Part shown: positions 1 to 8,517 of the stretch, piece after piece
Layout of the letters: each line of letters opens with the position of its first letter
Numbering within the stretch: the stretch's first letter is position 1
Made by a program: the position numbers and the translations under genes
Source of the DNA: Shimazuella kribbensis DSM 45090
GTDB taxonomy: Bacteria > Bacillota > Bacilli > Thermoactinomycetales > Thermoactinomycetaceae
Length of the DNA: 64,000 nt
Assembly: GCF_000428065.1 (NCBI RefSeq)
Contig: NZ_ATZF01000013.1
Span: 62,001 to 126,000 of the forward strand
Reading direction: 5' to 3'
Notes under the pieces: model-generated
The model's input: the letters and a program-made list of their open reading frames with translations, nothing else
Told to the model about the DNA's origin: nothing
Databases searched by the model: none

Positions 1-889
1 ATATCCTTGTGATGTAGCCTAGCTTCAATCCATATTCTCATTATTTCTCGAATGGTGCTGTGAGCTTGTTCTTCCGTCAAGGTTATAACTTCACAATTTG
101 TAAACTATAGGACGGATGCTTTATAGGACACAGTACCCCATTCTTCGAACCGTTCGATATGGATTGTGTAGGGTAGAGACATATAATAGTCTACTGTATT
201 CTTATTTGTCATATTTATCTAAGCAAGGGTAAAAGGGTGAAGGATAAGTAGTGATTTGTACTTTAAATACAGGTTTCCAAACAGCGGCAGTGTATTGTGT
301 ATTGGTTAATATAATAATCTGATTATTGAAAAATAGAGTTTTCAATTGTTAATTTTGATAAATGAATACGAAGATGATTAGAGTTTTGGCGCAACTATTC
401 CCTTACTCAGGTCACCTCCTTATATATTTATATTACCAAATAAAGTGTGAATAGTCAGTAATATACATCATATTGGTTTCCAGCTTAAAGAAATGAGTGA
501 CAAAACGACTTCTTTGGATGGATTATGGGTACGGATAGGTGTTTGCTCTTTATATACAGATTCCAATCCGTACTACGGGTTTGGTATAAGGAAGGAAATT
601 CCAATAATAAGTTTATCTTTTTTTAAGAATTTATTTAGGAGGAGTTTACGTTTAAGCACTAACATAATTAAGGTATTAACGGCATTCGATAAGGAATTAT
701 TAGTAGGAAACATAATAAATGCCGTAAGATGGTGTATTTTATATGAAACTGGCTAACAATATTTACGGATGTATCTTGATCCTTCAAAGTTGTGTCTCAA
801 ATAAACAATGGAGATCCAAATAAAGAGAAGGAACAAATTTTGTACAAACAGGTCAAAATAGCCCTGAATAATAATGAGGAGCCGATAAA
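1..889. other. left-edge stretch without a supported gene
   Basis: AT-rich sequence. On the minus strand an open frame of about 35 codons (positions 1 to roughly 108) runs off the left edge; it has no ATG and I do not recognise it, so it may be the end of a neighbouring gene. A plus-strand frame of 87 codons at 493-756 lacks a convincing ribosome site and resembles nothing I know. I see no RNA gene or repeat here. Confidence 0.4.
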
Positions 890-1867
890 ATGAACAAAAC
901 AGCAAAAATATTATCAACTGCATTCCTTGGTATAACAGTATTAGTAACTGGGTGTAGTACAAGCACACCAGACAATCAAATTACACAAAAAGAGCAGAAA
1001 CAAGAACAATTTGTAAAAGTGAGTAATAAAGAAAAGAAAAAGAAATTAACTGCGGGACAAGAATTCGCTAATATTCTTAGTAGCACAAATTGGCAGGGTA
1101 CAAGAGTGTATGACAAAGATAAAAATGATTTAACAAAAGAGAATGCTAATTTCATCGGTCTTGCGAAATATGATGTGAAATCAGGAAGATATGAATTTTT
1201 CGATGCGAAGACAGGGAAAAGTCGTGGAGATAAAGGAACATTTTTTATCACCAATGATGGGAAAAAGAGAATATTAATTTCAGAATCCATGAATTATCAA
1301 GCTGTTGTTGAAATGATAAAACTAAATAAGGACATCTTTACTTATAAAAGAATGGGAAAAGATGCTAATGGCAAAGATGTAGAGGTATTTGTTGAACATG
1401 TTCCCTATAAAGAAAAAGAGCTTTCATTTACTGATCCGGACAAGCAGTTGAACACGACTACAGGAGATATTGTGAAAGACATCGATGGGGATAAGATTTT
1501 AGGTAGCACCCTATGGCATGGAACAAAGGTATTAGATGAAGGCGGCAATGATGTCACAACGTATAATTCTAATTTTATAAGTCTGGCAAAGTTTGATGAT
1601 AAGACGAATAAATATGAGTTTTTCAATGTTGAAACAGGCAAAAGTCGCGGTGATTATGGCTACTTCGATATTGTGCACGAAAATAAAATAAGAGCTCATG
1701 TTTCCATTGGAGTTAATAAATATGGTGCTGCTCTAGAACTTACCGAACTTAATAAGAATAAATTTACGTATAAGAGAACTGGTAAAGACAGAGATGGCAA
1801 GGACATAACAGTATTCGTTGAACATGAACCTTATAACGGTGATCTAAAACCAAAATTTAGTTTCTAA
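890..1867 (+). CDS. lipoprotein with two DUF4822 domains
   Basis: Predicted surface lipoprotein of 325 residues. A basic N-terminus and hydrophobic stretch lead to a lipobox (VTGC, Cys22), so it should be lipidated and held on the outer face of the membrane. After a Lys/Glu-rich linker come two copies of one domain, near residues 60-170 and 203-314. Each opens with a 'STxWxGT+V' segment and closes with 'TYKR.GKD..GKD..VFVEH..Y', the pattern I associate with DUF4822. An AGGAG ribosome site lies about 8 bases before the ATG. The gene is monocistronic, with a terminator just after it. The function of DUF4822 is unknown and neighbours give no clue. The two copies are clearly diverged, so the duplication is old. 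Confidence 0.85.
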   Translation: MNKTAKILSTAFLGITVLVTGCSTSTPDNQITQKEQKQEQFVKVSNKEKKKKLTAGQEFANILSSTNWQGTRVYDKDKNDLTKENANFIGLAKYDVKSGRYEFFDAKTGKSRGDKGTFFITNDGKKRILISESMNYQAVVEMIKLNKDIFTYKRMGKDANGKDVEVFVEHVPYKEKELSFTDPDKQLNTTTGDIVKDIDGDKILGSTLWHGTKVLDEGGNDVTTYNSNFISLAKFDDKTNKYEFFNVETGKSRGDYGYFDIVHENKIRAHVSIGVNKYGAALELTELNKNKFTYKRTGKDRDGKDITVFVEHEPYNGDLKPKFSF

Positions 1868-2203
1868 AAAGCATCGATTAAGATCATGAGGGAATGGTTA
1901 AAATCCATTCCTTTTTTTGTGTTTGAGATGGGAAGAAATGCAAGTGAGCAACAAAAGAATCATTTTTAGATCGTGTAAGTACAGGAGGAATAGGTAAAAT
2001 TAAAACGTCCGGGACAACCAGACGTATAGGAAATAAGAAAGAAATGAAGTTTAATAAAATTCTCAAGTTAGTGGTATTCAAATGACTAGCATTACCTTGC
2101 GCATCCATTGCTTTCAAGAGATCAATCTGTGTGCTACTATTATGAACAAATCATGATAAGAATTCACAGTCTATCTCTTGTCTTTTCCTGTTTTATATAG
2201 CAA
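1868..2203. other. intergenic gap between convergent genes
   Basis: Apart from the terminator at 1891-1918 I see nothing in this stretch. A minus-strand frame of 77 codons inside it has no ribosome site and no recognisable composition. Confidence 0.5.
1891..1918 (+). terminator. rho-independent terminator of the DUF4822 lipoprotein gene
   Basis: Seven-base stem GGAATGG / CCATTCC with a 7-base loop, followed by seven T residues, 23 bases after the stop codon. Confidence 0.85.
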
Positions 2204-3271
2204 TCAGAGATTGTTCGTAACTGAATTCATCATTTGTTTCACTAAAACTCGATTCTGCTCTTTGAAAATGTCATTATGAGAAGAGACCATTGCCGTTTTA
2301 TTTGCTTGGGGTTGAATATATTGTTTCGCTTTGTTTACTGCATTTGCAGCATCTTGAAAACATCCAGCTATCAAATTCAACTTTCCATCATGCATTAATA
2401 TATCCCCCGCAGCATAAAAACCATCGATTGATGATTCACTAGTTGCAGTTCCTTTAATATAATAATTATCTACTAGTTCCACGTTAATTTTACTGTTATG
2501 GATTAAGGAATTATCATTATCAAATCCATGGCTAATGATCACTTCATCCACTTCTAGATGGGAAACTGCATCAGTAGCTTTATTTGTCAGTTCAACACAA
2601 TTTATTGCTTCTTGTTTCTTACAAGCCATTAGTTTTGTAATAGAAGTATGGAAAAGAGAAATGATCGAACTCTGTTTTATTTGTGTTCTCTGTGCTTCAT
2701 GACAAGTAAAATCATTTCTTCTACAAGCCAAATATACTTGTTTGGCAACTGGCTGCAATTCATTTGCCCAATCAATTGCAGCGTCGCCTCCTCCAGAAAT
2801 GAGGACAACTTTATCTTTGAATCGTTTTAATGACTTTACAGTGTAATGTAAATTAGACATTTCAAATTTACTAGCATCTTCTAATGTTAATTTTTGCGGT
2901 TGTAAGATACCACTTCCAATCGCAACAATAATGGTTTTGGAATAATGCGTTTGACCAGAGGAAGTTTGCAATACAAAAATTTTTTCTTCATCTTGGTGAA
3001 TGGACTCTACTTTTTCATTTAGAAGTACTGTTGGATGAAATAGTAACCCTTGTTTTACAAGTTGATCTTTGAATTGTTCACCCGTGATAGGTGGTTGACC
3101 GCCAACGTCCCAAATCATTTTTTCAGGATATACATTCAATTTTCCACCTAATTCCGGTTGGAACTCAATGAGCTTTGTTTTCATTTCTCTAAGCCCACTA
3201 TAGAAAGCAGAGTATAGCCCTGCTGGGCCACCTCCGATTATTGTTACATCAAAAAGTTCTTGCTGTCTCAT
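2204..3271 (-). CDS. ycgT: ferredoxin/flavodoxin-NADP+ reductase, YcgT/YumC type
   Basis: FAD flavoprotein of 355 residues that would pass electrons between NADPH and a ferredoxin or flavodoxin in the cytosol. An FAD-binding GGGPAGLYSAFY motif sits near residue 13, an NADPH-binding ISGGGDAAIDWA motif near 160, and the C-terminal FAD motif AAGDILMHDGKLNLIAGCF near 285. There is no CxxC redox pair, which separates it from thioredoxin reductase and fits the TrxB-like ferredoxin-NADP reductases (type 2). The upstream ATG at 3286 lies inside the Shine-Dalgarno sequence (GGAGGG), so I start at the next ATG, 3271. A Fur-like box lies just upstream. In Bacillus subtilis ycgT belongs to the iron-starvation regulon, so an iron-responsive role is likely. 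Confidence 0.88.
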   Translation of the reverse strand: MRQQELFDVTIIGGGPAGLYSAFYSGLREMKTKLIEFQPELGGKLNVYPEKMIWDVGGQPPITGEQFKDQLVKQGLLFHPTVLLNEKVESIHQDEEKIFVLQTSSGQTHYSKTIIVAIGSGILQPQKLTLEDASKFEMSNLHYTVKSLKRFKDKVVLISGGGDAAIDWANELQPVAKQVYLACRRNDFTCHEAQRTQIKQSSIISLFHTSITKLMACKKQEAINCVELTNKATDAVSHLEVDEVIISHGFDNDNSLIHNSKINVELVDNYYIKGTATSESSIDGFYAAGDILMHDGKLNLIAGCFQDAANAVNKAKQYIQPQANKTAMVSSHNDIFKEQNRVLVKQMMNSVTNNL

Positions 3272-3294
3272 AAACTCTCCCTCCAAATAGTGAA

Positions 3295-3315
3295 AACGAT
3301 TCTCATTATCATTAA
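3295..3315 (-). promoter_or_regulatory. Fur-type operator upstream of ycgT
   Basis: Read on the minus strand, 3311 to 3297 is TGATAATGAGAATCG. The first half matches the 7-1-7 Fur consensus TGATAAT exactly and the second half matches 4 of 7. It lies about 25 bases before the ycgT start, where a bound repressor would block transcription. Confidence 0.6.
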
Positions 3316-3527
3316 TGTAATGTTTTTTCTTCTTAACTTCAATGTTTGAATGAAAATTTTTTTAAATTTGTTGGTGATTTGTGTTTGTACTCGGCTAGAT
3401 ATCACCATCCAAAACCTTGATATAAAGGGTTTTTTTCTGTTTAGGATCAGATATTATTTTCTAAAAACAAACATTGGTGATTGTGTAACCACTGTTGTAC
3501 ATCTATCAAATGGGATAAAGATAGGAA

Positions 3528-3557
3528 AAGAGACAACTATTCTATAAGTTGTCTCTT
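3528..3557 (-). terminator. hairpin, probable terminator for the yndJ-like region
   Basis: Eleven-base perfect stem AAGAGACAACT / AGTTGTCTCTT with an 8-base loop, 18 bases beyond the stop of the minus-strand gene. The tail beyond it is T-rich only in part (TTTTCCTATCTTT on the minus strand). Confidence 0.5.
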
Positions 3558-3575
3558 CCTGAAAAAAAATTTTTA

Positions 3576-4211
3576 TTATTTTGCAATCATTTCAAATTCA
3601 ATACTAAGTATTTTCACACCAAAAAACCAAAAACGGTGGGTAACTTGTAATCTTCCATAGTCATCGACCCAGATGAGGAAATGCTCGTTTAAAGGCAGAC
3701 GTATGGAAAAGTTTTTAAGCATGAGAAAGTTTCCCTCATCACCCATGCCACCTCCCCTTGGTATAGAAGTGAGTTGCAAGGCTCCATCGATACCATGTTC
3801 AAGCCGATAGACAGTTGCTCGATTTGCTTTGTTTATAGGGTAAGTTATGTTTAAATAGCGTTCGTCATCTTGCTTATGATCTGTATAAATACCTACAAAA
3901 AATGTTTCGTCTGAATCTTTATAACTACAGATCCAGGCATGTAATCTTTTATTCCAATATTGTTCATTATTGATAACACTGACAATTTCACTTTCCATAC
4001 ATTTTACTTTTTCACTAGGAGAAGGAACGTTCGTCTGTTGTATTTTTTTAGACCAAGCTTTATGGAATTTTTCAAAAAGCCAAGCGGCTTTTGTCCAGTG
4101 AGCATGGATGGCAATATCGTATAACAAAGTATTTTCCAAGAAAGACCTTACTTTTGGATGTAATAGGGCAGGGATAAAGTCGTTTCTTGCAAATTTATCT
4201 AAATTATGCAT
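3576..4211 (-). CDS. C-terminal part of a YndJ-like protein, separated by an amber codon
   Basis: Soluble half of 211 residues if counted from the first ATG. That ATG is probably not a real start. The frame is open for another 62 codons upstream (4212-4397) and joins, without any frame change, the amber codon that ends the membrane half at 4398. The joined reading would be about 550 residues, which as I recall is close to Bacillus YndJ. No ribosome site precedes 4211. The segment is polar, rich in aromatic residues and has no membrane spans. It ends with a WFFGVKILSIEFEM segment. I treat it as the downstream piece of a nonsense-broken gene; its independent expression is doubtful. Confidence 0.55.
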   Translation of the reverse strand: MHNLDKFARNDFIPALLHPKVRSFLENTLLYDIAIHAHWTKAAWLFEKFHKAWSKKIQQTNVPSPSEKVKCMESEIVSVINNEQYWNKRLHAWICSYKDSDETFFVGIYTDHKQDDERYLNITYPINKANRATVYRLEHGIDGALQLTSIPRGGGMGDEGNFLMLKNFSIRLPLNEHFLIWVDDYGRLQVTHRFWFFGVKILSIEFEMIAK

Positions 4212-4397
4212 AATACCAGCGTGTGATGTTCTTTGATCTTCATATCCATTGCGCTTTAGGAAATCTTTCCTAATGTAGGTATCTCCATTTATATTGATGT
4301 GAGGGAGTTGATATAAATTGTTTTTTTCTGTTGGTTTTCGAAAATACCAACCAAAAATACCTAGTAAAGATCCTATCGCAAGTGGTATATCATGATA

Positions 4398-4400
4398 CTA
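4398..4400 (-). other. in-frame amber codon splitting the yndJ-like gene
   Basis: CTA on the plus strand, TAG on the minus strand. The reading frame is identical on both sides: 277 codons before it including the stop, and 274 after it including the final stop. Confidence 0.85.
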
Positions 4401-5228
4401 AATCCATTGTTCACTGTTTATCCAAGTATGTCCTTGTAATTGGAATATGCCTTGGATAGTAGATAAAACAGTTGTTATGGACATTACAATCGTAGATAGC
4501 TGGATACAAATGCTGGTAATGGTATTCTTTTTTTCAACATGCAAGAAAACAAAATAACTATAGATGGATATACATATAGTATAAATCCATAGCCCTACGT
4601 TTTGAATCCAAGGACCAGTAAGAATACCGATTCCGATGATAAGTGGACTAAGCATGGTACCTCTAACAACCCATCGATAAACATGTCCGATTTTTTGGTC
4701 GAGCGGAAGCAAACGTCCAACAAATCCGATAAATACAGTGGACACAATAGCAGTAAAATGAAAGTGGATAGCGGCCATAAACAGATGGTGACTGATCATT
4801 TTATCACTGGTAAAACAATACAGACTGAGTGTAATTCCACCTAAGTGAGCATATAGAAAGCTAGTATCAATAGCGTTTTCTTCTATGATATACCAACCAC
4901 GTTCGAGAAATCTCCTTACTCCATAAACAAATAATGCTAGTGTAAAGACAGCCCAAAGTATGGATAGTAATCCAGAGATAATACTTCCTTTTGAAAATAA
5001 AAGTGCGGTGCCTATCGTTACTGCTAAATAAAGGTGACTCTTCAAAAGAAAAGCATGATAACTGGAACTGTTTTCATCACGTTTTATCGTGGGAGTGAGA
5101 GAAAGTAGTATTGGTATCAAGAAAAAGATAGAGACCAAGAGTACCCTTTCTAGACCATCCACAAGCAAAACGAAGATAACCCATAAAAAAGTAGAGATTA
5201 ATATATTTCCGAAAAAAGAAGTTTTCAT
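4398..5228 (-). CDS. yndJ: YndJ-like multi-pass membrane protein, N-terminal part ending at an in-frame amber
   Basis: Integral membrane protein piece of 276 residues with about eight hydrophobic spans. The segment near residues 150-175 (HHLFMAAIHFHFTAIVST) resembles the conserved His-rich span of YndJ-family proteins. An AGGAAC ribosome site precedes the ATG. The frame stops at a TAG (4398-4400), then continues in the same frame for 273 more codons. This is most simply read as one yndJ-like gene interrupted by a nonsense mutation. The function of YndJ is unknown to me. If the truncated protein is made, it keeps the membrane domain and loses the soluble C-terminus. Confidence 0.6.
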   Translation of the reverse strand: MKTSFFGNILISTFLWVIFVLLVDGLERVLLVSIFFLIPILLSLTPTIKRDENSSSYHAFLLKSHLYLAVTIGTALLFSKGSIISGLLSILWAVFTLALFVYGVRRFLERGWYIIEENAIDTSFLYAHLGGITLSLYCFTSDKMISHHLFMAAIHFHFTAIVSTVFIGFVGRLLPLDQKIGHVYRWVVRGTMLSPLIIGIGILTGPWIQNVGLWIYTICISIYSYFVFLHVEKKNTITSICIQLSTIVMSITTVLSTIQGIFQLQGHTWINSEQWI

Positions 5229-5918
5229 ATAATGTAAAGTTCCTTTCCTTTTTCTGAATAGTTTACCACTAAGGAAAGGTAAGTAAATATACGAAATAGA
5301 AAACTTAAATGAAGGGTGCTTACAGGAAATCTATATTGGCAATCTAGTAGCAGCAAATAAAAATGACTATATATTTAGTCATTTAATTGTAGGATTCAAT
5401 GAAAATAGTCCACATGTTTCATCGCCTATTGGTACAGATTTAAGGTGAACACTATTAATGACTTACTGTCTGGTATAATCCGTTATTTGTGTAATTATTT
5501 ATCTGAACCAATCTAAAATGATTTTACTATAAAATATGCCAATAGTTGGTATTGGCATGGAGAATCGTGGTAATTAGAAGAACGAATAAAGTTTTTCTTA
5601 GCATTCACATTTTCGTATCTTAATTTATTGTCGTTCCTTATTTGGTAAAAGGTTACTCGTTACACTAATATCAATCCTAGTGTGACGAAAGAAGTCTAAG
5701 CAATATCTTTGGTATTCTTTATCTTCTTTTAGACATTCTACACACTTCTCAAAGTGGTGTCCGATGATATTAAAATCTTTACCATTCGAATATAGGAAGG
5801 AGACACCTCGTGTTCCTTATCGCAAGTTTTGCATTTGTACATATCCGTTCTCGAGGAGATATTTTTTTCCAATAACGGTTATATTAAACGAAAATGTAGG
5901 TACGAGAGGATATGTAGT
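5229..5918. other. intergenic region with a decayed small gene
   Basis: About 690 bases between divergent genes. The left 400 bases show nothing I can name. The right part holds a frameshifted zinc-ribbon-like frame on the minus strand (5625-5842). I found no convincing forespore (sigma-G) promoter for the germination operon here. Confidence 0.4.
5625..5842 (-). pseudogene. frameshifted small zinc-ribbon-like protein
   Basis: The minus strand opens with an ATG at 5842 and reads MYKCKTCDKEHEVSPSYIR, with a CxxC pair. It then needs a frame change near 5785 to continue as GKDFNIIGHHFEKCVECLKE (a second CxxC) and run to a stop at 5625, about 70 residues in all. Two CxxC pairs of this kind are typical of small zinc ribbons. 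Neither half alone is a plausible protein, so I call a decayed gene. It overlaps no other supported gene. Confidence 0.4.
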
Positions 5919-7442
5919 ATGTTTTTTTTAAAGAAACTATTTACAAATCATCAAAAGAAAAAGCCATCTGAGGAAACAGTTGGATTATATTCTTCTTTAG
6001 CAAAAAACTTAAACTATCTACAAACAAATTTGTCTCATTCGAGTGATTTGAAATGGGAACAAATCAACTTTAATAATAAAAAGGGTATACTTATCTATTT
6101 GGAATCTGTGACGGATCGAGAAAAAATCGAAAAAAAAGTTATTTATCCGTTACACAAAAAGGCTGAGGGTGTGATCGAAGAAATACTCCCTATTGCTCAA
6201 TTTAAGAAGATAGCTCATCTTAACAAACTTCCTCTTCTATTAGTTAAAGGGAATTGTATCCTAATATTGGAAGGATTGCATGAGGCATATGTAATGGGTG
6301 TAATGCCGAGCTATAGCCGAAGTATATCAGAACCAAGTAATGAACAAGTAGTTCGTGGGGCACATGATGGGTTTATTGAAAACTTAACCACTAATCTTTA
6401 TTTAATTCGTCATCGTATCGAAAGTACAAAATTGAAGGTGCATTACTATGAAGTTGGGGAAATAACGAAAACCAAAGTAGCTGTTTTGTACATGCAAGAC
6501 ATTGTGAATCCAAAATTAGTAGCTGAGGTTGATCGTCGTATTACTTCCATTTCTACAGACACCATTGCTTCTACTGGAATCATTGGTGAATTTATTGAAA
6601 CTAGTCCATTATCTCCTTTTCCTCAAATTTTATATACGGAGAGACCAGATCGAACAGCGGTAAATATTATGGAGGGACGTGTGGCTATCTTAACAGAAGG
6701 GGATTCATCAGCAATGATTTTACCTGTTACGATATCTGCCTTCTATCAGTCTCCGGATGACTACAACAGCAAATGGATTATTGGGTCTTTTATCCGTTTG
6801 ATTCGTCTAGCTAGTATTCTAATCGCATTTCAACTACCAGCTGTCTATATTGCTGTAGTTGGTTTTCATCCTGAAATCCTACCAACTGAATTGATCTTTA
6901 CTGTGCAAAGTAGTGTAGGCAAGGTACCATTTCCTCCTATTTTAGAAGCAATTTTGATGGAATTAACATTAGAAGTAATCCGAGAAGCTGGACTTCGTCT
7001 GCCTAGTCGTGTTGGACAAACAATTGGAATTGTAGGTGGTTTGGTAATTGGTGAATCGGTTGTGCGGGCTGGTTTGGTTTCTTATCCGATGATTATCGTT
7101 GTCTCTTTAACGGCTATTGCATCGTTTGTTGTACCCTCTCATGAAATGAGTACTGCTATTCGAATCTTACGCTTTCCTCTTATGGTTTTGTCTGCACTTT
7201 TTGGTATCGTTGGAATTTCCGTTGGCCTTTTATTCATTTTGATTCATTTGTGCAGGTTAGAAAGTTTCGGTACACCCTTTCTTGCGCCGTTCTCTCCTTT
7301 ACGAATGAAAGATTTAAAAGATACATTTGTTCGGTTCCCGATTTGGAAATTAAATCAACGCCCTCACGATATTCATCCCCAGAGAATGACCCAAGAGGAT
7401 TATTCGAGAGGTTGGGATGCAGATGGTCAAAAAGAACAGTAG
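5919..7442 (+). CDS. gerAA: spore germination receptor subunit A (GerA family)
   Basis: GerAA-type subunit of an inner-membrane nutrient germinant receptor, 507 residues. The N-terminal cytosolic domain (about 1-260) carries the family segments 'GVMPSYSRSISEPSNEQVVR' and 'VAILTEGDSSAMILPVT'. A C-terminal membrane domain with about five spans follows (about 270-450), including the 'PFPPILEAILMELTLEVIRE' region. I start at the ATG at 5919, which has an AGAGG site 9 bases before it; the longer open frame from 5829 would cross the decayed zinc-ribbon gene. The end overlaps the B-subunit gene by 26 bases. With the next two genes it forms a complete A-B-C receptor operon. The germinant cannot be told from sequence. 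Confidence 0.93.
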   Translation: MFFLKKLFTNHQKKKPSEETVGLYSSLAKNLNYLQTNLSHSSDLKWEQINFNNKKGILIYLESVTDREKIEKKVIYPLHKKAEGVIEEILPIAQFKKIAHLNKLPLLLVKGNCILILEGLHEAYVMGVMPSYSRSISEPSNEQVVRGAHDGFIENLTTNLYLIRHRIESTKLKVHYYEVGEITKTKVAVLYMQDIVNPKLVAEVDRRITSISTDTIASTGIIGEFIETSPLSPFPQILYTERPDRTAVNIMEGRVAILTEGDSSAMILPVTISAFYQSPDDYNSKWIIGSFIRLIRLASILIAFQLPAVYIAVVGFHPEILPTELIFTVQSSVGKVPFPPILEAILMELTLEVIREAGLRLPSRVGQTIGIVGGLVIGESVVRAGLVSYPMIIVVSLTAIASFVVPSHEMSTAIRILRFPLMVLSALFGIVGISVGLLFILIHLCRLESFGTPFLAPFSPLRMKDLKDTFVRFPIWKLNQRPHDIHPQRMTQEDYSRGWDADGQKEQ

Positions 7443-8517
7443 TATCACCCAAGGCCAATTGATGTTTTTTATTTTGCAGGCACAAATTGGAGTTGGAATC
7501 TTATCCCTACCTCATGTTCTCCAATTAACAGCGAAAGGAGGAGCTTGGATTTCCGTTTTGTTTGCAGGATTATTTTTGCAATTGGTCATTATCATTCATT
7601 GGGCACTCTGCAAATTGTATCCCTCTGATAATATTTATAGTTTCTTACCCAAAATAGTTGGAAAATACTTGGGGAATTTATTGAGCTTGATTTATAGCGG
7701 GTACTTTCTTTTTACTGCTGGGATGATTTTAGTGAGGTTGCTGGAAATTATACATAAATGGATGTTGCAAGAAACACCGAAATGGGCGGTATTAATTTTA
7801 ATTCTTGTCCTTTCCATCTATTTGGTGAGAGAGAATTTGAGAATCATCACCCGTTTTTTTGTCATCACTTCATTTATCATCGTCGTCATGGTGATACTTT
7901 CTTTGGTTGGTTATATGAACGTAGATTTTACCTATATTTTTCCAATCACAGAAGCTGGATGGGTCAACATTTTAAAAACAATCAAAGATGCTACACCTGC
8001 CATGCTAGGGTTTGAGATTCTTTTAGTCTTTTATCCGATGGTGGAAGGTCAGAGCAATGGAAAACTAAAAGCAGTATCTGTGGCCAATCTTTTAACCACA
8101 CTCTTTTACACATTTGAGGTATTTACGAGTTTGATTATTTTTAGTCCAGAAGAACTTCCGCTCGTTCCAGAACCAATGCTGTATATGTTAAAGGCTTTTT
8201 CCTTTCATATTGTTGACCGAATTGATCTTCTGTTCTTAGCTTTATGGTTTGTGATAACGTTTACATCTTTGACCGCCTACCTTTATGCAGGGATAGTTGG
8301 ATTAGGTCAGCTATTCCATAAAGGTCAACATAAAAAATCATTATTATATGTACCTTTTATTGTTTTTCTTATATCTTTCATTCCTGATGATACGTTTACG
8401 ATTTTGTATTATGAGCGAATGATTTCTGTCGCTTTCCGTATTTTGATCATTGGACTTCCTATTTTCTTCCTGATGATTGGTTATGTAAGAAAGAAAAGGA
8501 GGGAACAAACGATATGA
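7417..8517 (+). CDS. gerAB: spore germination receptor subunit B (amino-acid permease-like)
   Basis: GerAB-type subunit of 366 residues with about ten membrane spans, the Spore_permease fold related to amino-acid/polyamine transporters. The N-terminal 'QAQIGVGILSLPHVL' corresponds to the broken helix of that fold. In known receptors this subunit binds the germinant. The ATG lies inside the end of the A-subunit gene, with GAGAGG 6 bases before it. Its own end overlaps the C-subunit start by 4 bases (ATGA), which suggests translational coupling. Confidence 0.93.
   Translation: MQMVKKNSSITQGQLMFFILQAQIGVGILSLPHVLQLTAKGGAWISVLFAGLFLQLVIIIHWALCKLYPSDNIYSFLPKIVGKYLGNLLSLIYSGYFLFTAGMILVRLLEIIHKWMLQETPKWAVLILILVLSIYLVRENLRIITRFFVITSFIIVVMVILSLVGYMNVDFTYIFPITEAGWVNILKTIKDATPAMLGFEILLVFYPMVEGQSNGKLKAVSVANLLTTLFYTFEVFTSLIIFSPEELPLVPEPMLYMLKAFSFHIVDRIDLLFLALWFVITFTSLTAYLYAGIVGLGQLFHKGQHKKSLLYVPFIVFLISFIPDDTFTILYYERMISVAFRILIIGLPIFFLMIGYVRKKRREQTI

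Larger units (their letters stand above)
3272..3575. other. intergenic gap upstream of ycgT
   Basis: Holds the Fur-type box and a hairpin at 3528-3557. A 65-codon plus-strand frame (3350-3547) has no ribosome site and overlaps the hairpin, so I do not call it. Confidence 0.4.

Noticed and set aside
493-756. Plus-strand frame of 87 codons
   Set aside because: No ribosome site, unusual composition and no family resemblance; probably chance.
1884-2117. Minus-strand frame of 77 codons
   Set aside because: Runs through the lipoprotein terminator and lacks a ribosome site.
3350-3547. Plus-strand frame of 65 codons
   Set aside because: No ribosome site and its end lies inside the hairpin at 3528-3557.
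4398-4400. Amber codon as pyrrolysine or selenocysteine-like recoding
   Set aside because: No recoding element or pyl genes are visible and the family has no known recoded residue; a nonsense mutation is simpler.
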